DNA of 64,000 nucleotides from Phymorhynchus buccinoides. Lineage: Eukaryota > Mollusca > Gastropoda > Neogastropoda > Raphitomidae. Below, in pieces: positions 12,632 through 23,097 of the stretch (its first letter is position 1; the number at the start of each line of letters is the position of its first letter). The stretch lies in assembly GCA_017654935.2 (NCBI GenBank), contig CM065712.1, positions 28,483,412 through 28,547,411 on the forward strand, given 5' to 3'. The notes beneath the pieces are model-generated. The model worked only from the letters and a program-made list of their open reading frames with translations, was not told the origin of the DNA and did not search any database. A program made the translations under genes and the position numbers.

Positions 12632-12780
12632 CTTGGCCCCCCCGTGGGGATACCGGGGGGTCTTTCATACAAATAGTTCCCCCACCTTCTGCAAGTTCTG
12701 TGCTTGTAACTTCCTCTAACCCATCACTCTTTGACTCTGCCTTTTCCCTTTGCTTACTGTCATCTGCTATCTTTCTCCTA
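12632..12780 (+). mobile_element. Partial copy of the (AAG)n-tailed repeat family
   Basis: CGTGGGGATACCGGGGGGTC through GTTCTGTGCTTGTAACTTCC and CTTTGACTCTGCCTTTTCCC match the cores at 19.5, 21.8 and 28.9 kb. The 3' part diverges after the CATCTGCTATC segment. Confidence 0.7.
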
Positions 12781-13671
12781 GCCAAGTCGGACATGCTGGG
12801 CCTAACTATTTCTTAGTTAGGCGCATAACGGCAGCATGACGCATCTGCGCTCATGTTACAGGAAGCTGTCTGAGCGAATAAAGAAGAAGTATTCCTTGGT
12901 TTTAAAAAACCAACAACAACAAACAAAAACATTACAAGTGGAAAAAATTAACTTTGCTTTTTTTGCGCTGTAGAATAGTTTCTCCTTTTCGTTTTCTCAG
13001 CGAAGAACACCCTTTCTTCGTTTCTGGATTGGTAAATTTAAAACATCGGACATACAAAATGAATGAAAATCTGTTTAACGTCCTCCGACCTGGATTTGAT
13101 GCATTATGGGACATCAAATTTTGTAGATATGAAGGGTGGAGTAAAGAAAAGACTCACAAATGAAAACGAAATCTCGCACTAGTTCTTTCTCAAACTTCTC
13201 TCTGTTGGTCTGGTAGACTGTCATATCAATTACGTGTGTGTTCTTTCGCATATCAGTTTCTCACACTAAAACAAAACAAACAAACAAAAATCATTAGCAT
13301 ATCTGCAAAGTTTTATCTCGTTATCATGTAAATCGGAATACTCGACAACTCGGCTGCCAAAATTGGAGAAAGGTTTTCCTGGTTTTTTGAAAGTGTCATG
13401 ACCGTGCAATATTTTGAGCGTGTTGTTGCAAACGTACAGTGTGTGCAAGCGAAAAACAAAAAGTGGCAATTAATTATTGATGTTCCGCATTGGGGGATGT
13501 TGATAGCGATTGGCTTTAGGGAAGGTGTGTGTAATTGTAATGTCGGAGAAATTAATTAACTACTGATCAGAAGTACAGCAGTCACTACTTCATCGTTTTT
13601 GTGTACTGATCAGAAGGATGTTGTCCACATTGTTGCTATAATGTATCTGCTGTTAATTGATGCGATGAAAT

Positions 13672-13864
13672 GAATAAGGGGAAGGAACTTCTCGTAATTA
13701 ACTCCCTTTTTTACCAAAGTTATTTATGGCACCGATTCGCCTAGCAAAGTGAAAGTAGTCTGCATTGTTGTGGGAACTACTTTTACTTTGCTAGGAGAAA
13801 TCGGTGCCATAAATAACTTTGGTAAAAAAGGGAGTTAATTACGAGAAGTTCCTTCCCCTTATTC
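13672..13864. mobile_element. Foldback element with ~89-bp arms
   Basis: GAATAAGGGGAAGGAACTTC to about 13760 is the reverse complement of 13776-13864, with one small internal indel and a loop of about 15 nt. No open frame is present. Confidence 0.9.
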
Positions 13865-14366
13865 CTTTCACTATATCCTCTCTCTTAGCCTCACTATTTC
13901 ATACATGACGCGATGAAGATTTAATTTCTCTTTGCATGGACAATGAGCTGTATTTAATTTACCCGTGCGCTCGTTACTTTGAGTCGTAATTGACCTTGCC
14001 CCCATGTATATATATATGGCTGATGACACGGTTCTTACGTTATCTACGTTTCATGGAATATACCGTTTAATTGTGACACGTCTGCTCAATCGTCGGAAGT
14101 TTTTCACAATATGAATGTAGAAACGTATAACAAAAAAGTTAAAGCCTTCTTTTTAGGATAAGGTGTTCTCTGTCCTAATTTTCTTCTTATGTCAAATTTC
14201 AGACTGAATTTGGTGGTTTTTCTAAGCATAATAATGTCCCTCTCTAAAACTGATAAATGCTTGGTGCTTTTTTTTAAAAATTATTCAACAAAAGGCTGTT
14301 TCTGCATTTAAATTGGAAACAATTTTGCTTTGAAGTAGAACATTGTCTGTGAAAGGCCATGTTCGA

Positions 14367-14602
14367 CTTAAAGACCCACTGACCCACCACGATTAAGTCC
14401 CTTGGGTTTTTTCTGGGTAGCTGTGACCCACATACAAATGTCCCCAACTTAAAATTGAGGCTGCTCTTTGAAATGTTTTGTTTTCAATTTGGGGTCATTT
14501 GTATGGGAGTCAAACCTGTTCAAAACAAGATTCCTTACCAGCTATAAGAGGGAAAACACATGAAACCCGTGATTTTGACACGTGACCTAGTGGGTCTTTA
14601 AA
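14367..14602. mobile_element. MITE with TTAAAGACCCACT ends
   Basis: It begins TTAAAGACCCACTGACCCAC and ends GACCTAGTGGGTCTTTAA. Fragments with the same subterminal text (ACTTAATCGTGGTGGGTCAG in reverse) occur at about 52.25-52.33 and 42.46-42.53 kb. Confidence 0.75.
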
Positions 14603-14931
14603 AAAACACATGGCAGAATGTCTTATAAAAGCATAATTTCCGAAAGTCGTTTATTCATTCTTTATGTTTATTGGATGAATTTATCAAATTAAATAAAAAG
14701 CATAGATTTGCTGCATGAGCTAAAGTAAAGGACATATTTTTGTGATCTAACACTTATTTTTAAACATATTTTTTCTTGCCATAAAAGGTATCAGGAAAAC
14801 AACAACAGAAGATGCTCCTGGATTATTTTTATTTTACATTTAATTTCATTCTAGCGCAACGCCTAGTACTCGCAATGCACCGTACTGGTAACGCCTAGTA
14901 ATGGTAACGCCAAGTACTGGTAACGCTGAGT

Positions 14932-15250
14932 ACAGCAAATTTGAAGCGATTCGGTTAAGAAACGGCGGAGTTATAAGGCCCTGTTTCCCGTTGGTGCTGC
15001 TCTGAGAGTGACGCGCTCTCCCGATTCTCTTCACATTTGCTGCCAGGCTTTGCCCAGGCCATAGCAAGCCTGACAGCAAATGTGAGGCGATTCGGTTAAG
15101 AAACGGCGGAGTTATTCGTGAAAAGGTGAAGCGGTGTATAGCGCGCGCGTTTCTGAACCGATTCGCTTCCGGTTTGCCGTTGCCATCACCCCGTTAGGGC
15201 TCACAGCAAATTTGAAGCGATTCGGTCGAAAAACGGCGGAGTTATAAGGC
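14932..15250. repeat. Dispersed triplicate motif cluster plus (CA)n
   Basis: ACAGCAAATTTGAAGCGATT followed by CGGTTAAGAAACGGCGGAGT appears near 14932, 15072 and 15204 with small changes, and is followed by a (CA)n run at about 15272-15298. GGTAACGCC triplicates lie just upstream. Nature unknown. Confidence 0.7.
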
Positions 15251-15918
15251 CTGTTTTGTGTTTCAGACAGACAGACACACACACACACACACACACACGG
15301 ACGGACACTTGGCTTTTTACTATATGATGGGTCATCTTTAAATCTAGTTCATTTTGTAAATATGACGTAAACGTTGATTTTTTTTAAAAACACATTTTTT
15401 AGCCACATTTATTTCTGACTTGTTATTTTTACATATGACTGTTGAAATGGTCTGTGGAAACTGGTAGTCCTTTTTGATAGAGATTTACTTTTTCTTACCA
15501 CAATGTTGATCGTTGAAAACTGGGATCGATTTTGCTTAAAAACGGAAAGGTTATTTTTGTAAAAACATCTTGTATCATACATTCTTCAGATTTGCGTAGG
15601 CTAATTAGTAGCTAAAAAGAAGAAGAAAAAAGTTTGAAAATCACGTATCAAATTGTTGGAAATAAATCAACAGAAGTGTTCCTTTATTTTTTTTGCTTTG
15701 GATTTGTGAGAAACTCTCAAAGGTTGTGACAAGCAGTGCTTTATTTTCTCTACAACAATTTTGTTTGTTTGTTTGTTTGATTGGTCCAAATTGTGATCAT
15801 TAGCAACGTACGGAGCTTTGTTATATACACCGTATGCGTTTTCCGTGAATTGCTTTTTCAGTGTGCATATAAACATGTGCGTTTTTGCCCCGTCGTTTGC
15901 GTCACTATTTACTCAATT

Positions 15919-16535
15919 CAGGGTTCCCACAAGTCTTGAAAAGTGCTGGGACGGTATTCATGTCGAGATAGCATGAGACTTAGCATGATGCTAACTTAGA
16001 AGCTCTTCCAATAATCCTATTATTGGAAGAGCTTCTAAGTTAGCATCATGCTAAGTCTCATGCTATCTCGACATGAATACCGTCCCTGGAAAACTAGCAA
16101 GGCCTTTTCCAGGGCTTGAAAAGTGCTGGAAAAACAGCACATGCCTAAAGCTCCTGGAAAAGTCCTGGAATTTTCTTAATTTGCTGGCCAGATTCTCAAG
16201 TTTCAAGCAAGAAAAACCAACACTCGATCTCTTTGTAAAATATATATAGTAAAACTGAAAGTTAGCACTTGGGGTTTTTTTTTATTCAAACTTTTGACCG
16301 CCTGATATTGCGACAGCAGACGACCATGCTACTGCATGTGGACTTTTGGTGTGTGTAGGTTTTGTAGTTTCAAGTAATTAGAATAGTTCAATATTAGCAT
16401 ACCTCTTACCGTAATGCTTATTATCCATATTACAAGCAGTATTTTCAGTCCTTGAAATTCACCAGCATGGTCCTCACCTGGAACAGTCCTGGAAAAGTCC
16501 TTGAATTTTTCTTTAAGAGATCTGTGGGAACCCTG
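15919..16535. mobile_element. hAT-like MITE with CAGGGTTCCCACA ends
   Basis: CAGGGTTCCCACA and TGTGGGAACCCTG are terminal inverted repeats. Flanks ACTCAATT and ACTCATGT form an imperfect 8-bp duplication, as expected for hAT. The interior repeats TGGAAAAGTCCT(G/T)GAAT motifs, and a palindrome is inserted at 15948-16086. Confidence 0.8.
15948..16086. mobile_element. Perfect palindrome, 68-bp arms and 3-nt loop, nested in hAT MITE
   Basis: 15948-16015 and 16019-16086 are exact reverse complements with CCT between them. Arms start GGGACGGTATTCATGTCGAG. No open frame fits. Confidence 0.95.
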
Positions 16536-16912
16536 ACTCATGTTTGTGCAGTGCGTTTGTTTTGTGACGCGTTTGTTTCATGTCTGCCCTGATTATGTAA
16601 CCTGTCGTGATGTCTCGTACACATAGATTAGACGTCACGCATGTTTAGTCACATGTTAATATAAGATGTCAAATCACATGGTTATGTTATTTCTTTGTCG
16701 AAGTCCCTTGTTCCGGATTGAGTCACATAATGTATATTGTGATATATAGAGTCATATATATTCTGTCTTTGTGCAACACTCGTGTTGTTCAGTCACATAT
16801 GTATTTGTGGAATCTGTTCCGTAATGATGCGTCGAAACACATGTTTTGTAGAGTCTACTGTGATGTGGTGAGTCACATATGTGTTTGTAGGTGTGTATAG
16901 AGAATGATGCGA

Positions 16913-17160
16913 TTAAAACCTTTTCATCGCCAGTGTAGCTGCTCTGCACCACACAGATTTAACGGCCATGTCACTAAAACGCATGTAATCAGGGTCTGTT
17001 GTCCAATGACTGTTTCTTCTTAATGTTAGGAGATAAGGAAAGGTCTAATGCCATAAAGGAATCCCCAGCACTGGGCAAACAAAACTTTTCTATTCCCAGG
17101 CAAGTTTGATGTCAAATTTAAGCTAAAAACAACAACTGTCTGGCGTTGAAAGGGTTTTAA
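16913..17160 (+). mobile_element. piggyBac-like MITE, CCCTTTCACCGCCA family (copy 2, diverged)
   Basis: Flanked by TTAA on both sides. Ends read AACCTTTTCATCGCCA and TGGCGTTGAAAGGGTT. The interior GGTCTGTTGTCCAATGAC aligns with the family. Confidence 0.75.
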
Positions 17161-17540
17161 ACATATGTTTGTTAATAGTCAAATGTTATGTGATAAGTCG
17201 CATACGTGTTTGTAGGAGTCTAGATAATGATGTCTTGAGACATTTATGTGTCTCGTTTGTAGTAGGAGTCCACAATGTGCTGAACATGCCACATAACTTT
17301 GTCTGTAGCTTGCGATCATTCTTTGGTCATGATAGCTCTTGTCATTATGGACTTATATAGTCAGTAATTCATATTTGTCAGACACGTCCTTTGTTTTGCG
17401 GGTATTACTCAGTGATGTTGATTAGGAATTTTCAACACCATAATCAGCGATCGGCATTATCAAGGCATTGTTGAGTTTTGAAATTCAAGCTTGTGGGATT
17501 TGAACTTAGCCTCTCCAGTGCCGACAACGTATGCGTCCTC

Positions 17541-17765
17541 TATTGGCCACTGCATTGACCACCTTTACAAGAGTGAATGCCCTTGGTGGGTGGGGGAAGA
17601 TGCTTGAGTACTGACCAAACAAGGGAATAACTCTCGCCAACAACCCAATTTGAGGCCACTGAATGGCTGCCTTTTGCAAGAGTGAATGCCCTTTTGGATA
17701 CTGACCAACAAGGGATTAACTCTTGTATTCAAGGGCGTTAATAACCCTAGTTGCAGTGGCCAATA
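17541..17765. mobile_element. MITE with TATTGGCCACTGCA ends (copy 2, best preserved)
   Basis: TATTGGCCACTGCATTGACC at the left is mirrored by TTGCAGTGGCCAATA at the right. Confidence 0.85.
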
Positions 17766-18475
17766 GCGCTTCAGTACTTGCCACCGACGTATACATACAT
17801 CGCCTTACCTAGCGATTTCGGGAGGTGTATTTGTTGGCTCGGCAAATCAGTGTGATGCTGTTCTGTTGACAAATATCTTGTGGGGAACGAATACAGCTAA
17901 AAACGAAAGGCAGATTCTCTATGCACATAGAGTTGTTTGCTGAAGCTGCTGGTTTCGTGTGATCAGACACAGACAGTACAGACTGTATAATGCTTTTAGG
18001 AGAATTCTGTTTTGTTCAGTTGGAGTAAAACGGACATTACGAAAGCTCATTCTTTTTCTAATCAGACCATGTCAGTGATGTGGTTGAAGATGGCGACCGC
18101 CAAGTCTTGTTTTGAAAATTATTAAGAAGAAAAAAAAAGCGAGAGGAATTTCTAACCTCCGCAGGTCAAACCTTTTCCATTTTTTCTTTCTTTCGCTATC
18201 GTCAGACCCACAGACTGGTTTGTTACATTTGGTTTTTATCGGTTGTCCAGCTCTCCGTTAAGTTTCTTTGCACATCGTTGGTTTGTCAATTTTTATTTTT
18301 ATTATTTTTTTTTTGAGTCAAAAGTTGCGCAAAAAGACATATCGCTTGCAACGTCTTGTTGAGTTACTTATTATTATTATATTTGGATTGTTTTGTTTTT
18401 GTCGAGTTTTGAGAAAAAAGGGTGACCATACTCTGTGACTTGGTTTATTTTCTTCCTCGGCGATTAGAAGAAGTG

Positions 18476-18735
18476 TGTACTCATTTGCATAGCGTGGTAC
18501 TACTCATTTGCATAGTGTTGTACTACTCATTTGCATAGCGAGGTACTACACTCATTTGCATGGTGTGGTACTACTCATTTACATAGTGCAGTACTACTCA
18601 TTTGCATAGTGTGGTACTACTCATTTGCATAGTGCAGTACTACTCATTTGCATAGTGTGGTACTAATTTGCATAGTATGGTACTACTCATTTGCATAGTA
18701 TGGTACTACTAATTTGCATAGTGCGGTATGTACTG
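18476..18735. repeat. ~22-bp minisatellite carrying a POU octamer in nearly every unit
   Basis: The unit is about ACTCATTTGCATAGTGTGGT plus ACT. ATTTGCAT, the reverse complement of the octamer ATGCAAAT, occurs ten times without error and once as ATTTACAT. Units are imperfect, so the motif has stayed intact while flanking bases vary. Confidence 0.9.
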
Positions 18736-18801
18736 CATACTTACTAGTGTACACTTATAGGTGGTATTGGAGCTGCTAGTGTTCCAGTTCATGTACTGTG
18801 T

Positions 18802-18823
18802 CGGGGGGGGGGGGGGGGGGGGG
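18802..18823. repeat. poly(G) tract
   Basis: About 22 consecutive G. Confidence 0.95.
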
Positions 18824-19136
18824 TCCATGTCTTATATTCAGAGTGAAAGTGGACCCCCCAAAAAAAGATCAGCATTATGACAGTTGGGTCCTGTGTTTTT
18901 TGACTGTTCGTTTTTTGTTTTTTGTGTGGTTGTATTTGTTTATTGTTTCTTTCTTTCTTATTGTGGTGGAATTATTTGATGATTAAGTTTTGTTTTTAAA
19001 TGTCAAACTCTCTCGTGCGTGCGTGCAATGGATTCGTTTCCTTTCATTATCGTAGTAAAACCACTCGCCTCAAAGGTCTAAGAAGAACGGCTCAATTTGT
19101 GTTTGCGCATAATCAATCATCCGCAATACAGTGGAA

Positions 19137-19312
19137 ACTCCCTTAGAAGACCTCCCATTATAAGACGCCCTCCCATATAAGACCTACTTCTCTGAGACAT
19201 TGCCCTTCTTTGCAAGTATTAAAATTACCTCCCTCTAAGACCCCTCCCTTGTAAGACCTCATTTTGGATGATTTTTGAAGGTCTTAACTGGGAGGGGGGT
19301 TCTACTGCGTAT
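19137..19312 (+). mobile_element. pogo-like MITE, CAGTGGAACCTCCC family (copy 1)
   Basis: TA-flanked. Starts CAGTGGAAACTCCCTTAGAA and ends GGGGGTTCTACTGCGTA. Interior CTTCTCTGAGACATTGCCCT and GATGATTTTTGAAGGTCTTA define the family. TA duplication and CAGT ends suggest the Tc1/mariner-pogo group. Confidence 0.8.
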
Positions 19313-19418
19313 GCCAGTGTAGGTAGTTTGAATGTAATTGGAAATGATGTTAATCAGCCCTGCCAATGTTTTCTTGTTTGAAAAGAATCATTGCAATGGA
19401 TAAATAAATGAATAAATA

Positions 19419-19832
19419 AATAGGGCAGTGGGTGTGGATGCCTCGTGCCTAGTGGATGCTGGGAGCTGGACGACCCCACCCCATCCACGAGTCTCTCCCC
19501 GTGGGGATACTGGGGGGTCTTTCGTAAAAATGGTTCCCCCACCTTCTAGAAGTTCTGTGCTTGTAACTTCCTCTAATCTGCCTCTCTCTTTGACTCTGCC
19601 TTTTCCCTTTGCTTTCTGTCATCTACTATCTCTCTGACTTATTATCGGCCCCATTCTCCTGCCTTTTTTCAACAAAATCTTCCAAATAATTTGTCTCCTT
19701 TGAGCTCCTCCGAAATCGGAATGTGTCGGCTGTACGCAGCGGGGAGACCAGTTAAAACTGAAAGCCACACATACATACGTACCTTACCCATTATGGCCAT
19801 ACGGCCTGGGAACACAGAAGAAGAAGAAGAAT
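19419..19832 (+). mobile_element. (AAG)n-tailed repeat (copy 2)
   Basis: Contains GGGCAGTGGGTGTGGATGCC, the CGTGGGGATACTGGGGGG block, GCTCCTCCGAAATCGGAATG, and ends CATTATGGCCATACGGCCTG then an AAGAAGAAGAA tail. A fixed 3' end with a simple-repeat tail fits a LINE-mobilised repeat. No RNA polymerase III boxes were recognised. Confidence 0.8.
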
Positions 19833-20802
19833 AAATAAATAAATGATGATTACCTTGAAAACTTATGGGGGATAGTGTAGCCAGAAGATGCCAAATATCC
19901 TTTAAAAAAAAAAATGGTGTCCGCAATTTTGTACACAATCTGTATTACGACATTCAACTGCATACATACTGTTTTGGTGATACACACTAGACTAGTCCAT
20001 TATAATAATGACGCTACTGGCAGACATCGGTTTCCCCGTTATAACATAATATACATGTCGTTTTGCTTTGCTTTTTTGTTTATTCGTTTTGTTTATTGCT
20101 TGTTTCAATCAGGGACTGTGTATATATATCAGTTGCTGTGTGCGAAGGTTTCTCTTTGGCTTAGTTTTTTGTTGTTGATTTTGTTATGGGTGTTTTTGTT
20201 GTGTGTGTGGGGGTGGGGGTGGGGGGGGGGGGGGGGCTATGGGAGTGTGTGGGGGGGGTGTTTTCCTTCATAGTTTAGTTGGTGCTTTCTTTCTTTCTTT
20301 TTGGGTATAGTCAAATTATAGTGTACATTGAATGTATGTGTGTGCATTATATAAAGGTTTCGTGTGTGTTTGTTTTTTTTCTTCTCTCCCCCCCCCCCCC
20401 CCCACCTTTTTGTTGTTGTTGTTGTTGTTGTTGCTTGATCGTGTTCTTTTCTCGTCGTCATTCACCGGAGGAAGATGTTCTCATAACGTCGCCTCGGATT
20501 AAACCGTTTCGAACACGGCAGGACAATTGTTTCGTGAGACCATCTTCGATAATATTACTGTTGTCCATCCAAGCATACCTTGTGCATTGGCTGATGCTTG
20601 CGAATCCCCGCTTTTTTTCTTCTCTCCCCCCCCCCCCCCCCTTTTACCCCACTCCCCTTCATCCTCCCCCCCCTCTCCATTTTACGAAGACGATTAAAGA
20701 ACATCAAAATTCATGGAGTAAGAAAAAAACATCTGACTGCATTCTTACCCCGTTCTTCTTTCTTTTTTTTAAATTGTAAAATGAGACTCAGAGAGTTAGA
20801 TC

Positions 20803-21007
20803 TATTGGCATGTTTTGCTAGAGTGAATGCCCTTGGCAGATGCTCGAGTGCTGACCAAACAAGGGATTGACGACTCTCGCCAATAACCCTGTTTGAGGCC
20901 GGTAAATGGCTGCCTTTCGCAAGAGTGAGTGCCCTTTTCAGTACTGACCAACAAGGGATTCACTCTCACTGCCAAGGGCGTTAGTAACCCGAGTTGCAGT
21001 GGTCGAT
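20803..21007. mobile_element. MITE with TATTGGCCACTGCA ends (copy 3, left end damaged)
   Basis: Left end reads TATTGGCATGTTTTGCTAG and right end GTTGCAGTGGTCGATA. The interior matches copies 1 and 2. Confidence 0.7.
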
Positions 21008-21169
21008 AGGACAGTGATACTTTTTTTTTATATTTGACAGTAAAAGTACATCAAGTAGACATACAAAAATCAAGTCGTACATATATTTTTTTTTTTAAAT
21101 GGAATAAAATAAGACTACATACAGTCATGCGAGTTTGAGAAGTCGTGTGATTAAAAAAATGATAATGAT

Positions 21170-21353
21170 CAGGGCTCCCATTTGGGGGTCTATGAAGCAC
21201 TAAAATTCTAAAGGACCCTCTAAAAGAATGTGCAGGGGGTCCCAGGGATGCGCTAGAAAAATTCTTTTTCGCATTCGCTATGCCACTGGGACCCTCTATG
21301 CTGTAAGTGGAGTCCCTGAGACCCCTTGTTTTGCGGGACAATTGGGAGCCCTG
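21170..21353. mobile_element. hAT-like MITE with CAGGGCTCCCA ends (solo form)
   Basis: CAGGGCTCCCATTTGGGGG and TTGGGAGCCCTG are the ends, with imperfect 8-bp flanks ATAATGAT and ATAATATT. The right-hand 68 bp (ACCCTCTATGCTGTAAGTGG through TTTTGCGGGACAATTGGGAG) is the unit that is amplified at 59.96-61.12 kb. Confidence 0.8.
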
Positions 21354-21751
21354 ATAATATTAATGAAAATGATTTAAAAAACCGATTTGGTTTTTTGGGT
21401 GTGTGTGTGTGTAAGAATTTGCCATACTTAGTTTGTTGTCATTTGTGGGTTTTTTTATTGTTTTTAAAAAAAAACATTTCTGTTTCAATAACTTTATTTT
21501 AGAGTTTCTTACCGTTTGAAACAAAGTAAATTTGGATGTGTAGTTTTGAAGAATTGGGTGGAAAAATAGTTGTAGGTGTTCGTTACGAATTCAACTAAAG
21601 AGAAGGTGAAATATAAATACCTTTTGTACATTTTGTTGACCTTGTTCTTAATTAAGGTGATTCAGTTGAGTTAATAATATTCAGTGACGTGTGATCGTGT
21701 AGAAGATGGAAAAGGCTGGGCGTAAAATCTTAACGAAGATACTGTTCTCAC

Positions 21752-22148
21752 GGGGCAGTGGGTGGATGCCTCGTGCCTCCATGCGGGGAGCTGGACGACC
21801 CCATCCCCTCCACGAGTCTCTCCCCGTGGGGATACCGGGGGGTCTTTTGTAAAATTAGTTCCCCCACCTTCTGGAAGTTCTGTGCTTGTAACTTCCTCCA
21901 TTCTGCCACTCTCTTTGACTCTGCCTTTTCCCTTTGCTTTCTATCATCTACCATCTCTCTGACTTATTATCGGCCCCATTCTCCTGCCCTTTTTTTCAAA
22001 AAATCTTCCAAATTATTTTTCTTCTTCGAGCTCCTCCGAAATCGGAATGTGTCGGCTGAGCGGGGGAGACCAGTGAGAGCTGAAAACCGGACACCTGCGT
22101 ACCTTACCCATTATGGCCATATGGCCTGGGAAGAAGAAGAAGAAGAAT
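21752..22148 (+). mobile_element. (AAG)n-tailed repeat (copy 3)
   Basis: Nearly full copy: GGGCAGTGGGTGGATGCCTC at the left and CATTATGGCCATATGGCCTG followed by GGAAGAAGAAGAAGAAG at the right. Confidence 0.85.
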
Positions 22149-22489
22149 ACTGTTCTCGAATTTGTTTGTTTTAACTTGTTTTTTTTTTATCCGGTTTCAA
22201 TTATTTATTTTGGTATCGTCTCTGTGATTTTGTTACAGGTTTTGTTTCGTTTCTAAAGCTTCTTTTTATAATCAGAAACGCGTTTGCGAAGTTGCAGAAG
22301 TGGGGCAAAGGTTGAAAGGAGGTTTGTAAATAGATTATTTTTCCATTTCTTTTTGCCAAAATGCTGCGTGGTTTTGTTGACATTTAGTACTTAAGTTTGC
22401 GACAGCAACCAAAACGGGGGGCAGAATGGCATTGTGGGAAATATCAATGTTTGACTTTTTGTTTGTTTAAATGGTTTCAAAGTTATGTG

Positions 22490-22608
22490 GTGTAGAGTGG
22501 CACAGTGGTAGCGCGTTCGCTTCGTGTCAAGTAAACCCGAGTTCGAACCTGGGTACAGGGGATTTTTTTCCTCTCACTTTGCACTAGGCCTTACGGTCTG
22601 AACGTGGA

Positions 22609-22639
<31 letters not shown>

Positions 22640-22870
22640 CGTGTGCCCATGCACTTAGCATACGTTAAACCCAGTGGCAACGAAAAAGTTGTCATTTGGT
22701 CAAAATTTACCCCCCCCCCCCCTTCCTTCCTCATCAGTCACACATAAATCGCATGCAAAAAAAAAAAAAAAAAAATTCGGTGGCGCGCCTCTGGATGCGA
22801 CGCGCTCTCCAGGTGGGAGCAACCCGAATTTCACAGAGACGCCTCTGTGACTATAAAGTACCTAATACCT
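22490..22870 (+). mobile_element. tRNA-headed SINE (copy 1)
   Basis: The head has a tRNA-like internal promoter: box A TGGCACAGTGGTAGCG and box B GAGTTCGAACCTGG. The body holds TTGTCATTTGGTCAAAATTT, a C run and an A run. The 3' end is AATTTCACAGAGACGCCTCT, then GTGACTATAAAGTACCTAAT ACCT. Length about 370 bp is constant among copies, and about eight copies occur here, mostly on the minus strand. Pol III transcription and LINE mobilisation are inferred from the class. Confidence 0.85.
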
Positions 22871-22899
22871 TTATTTATCACCCAAGAAGGGCCTTTCTT

Positions 22900-23055
22900 T
22901 AAAGAAAAAAAGTTGTACCATCAGAAAGAAAACGACGTGTATTTTGTTGTGTTGATGAGAAATTTGTCAACACCGTTATATTCGGGTAAATTTTAAATAT
23001 TTCAGTTTTTAGATACAGCACCCCCACCCCCTCCTTATCATTCTAAAACAAAAAA

Positions 23056-23097
<42 letters not shown>

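Noticed and set aside
22490..22565. Genuine tRNA gene
   Set aside because: Boxes A and B are tRNA-like, but the sequence is the head of a 370-bp repeat present in about eight copies and lacks a complete cloverleaf.
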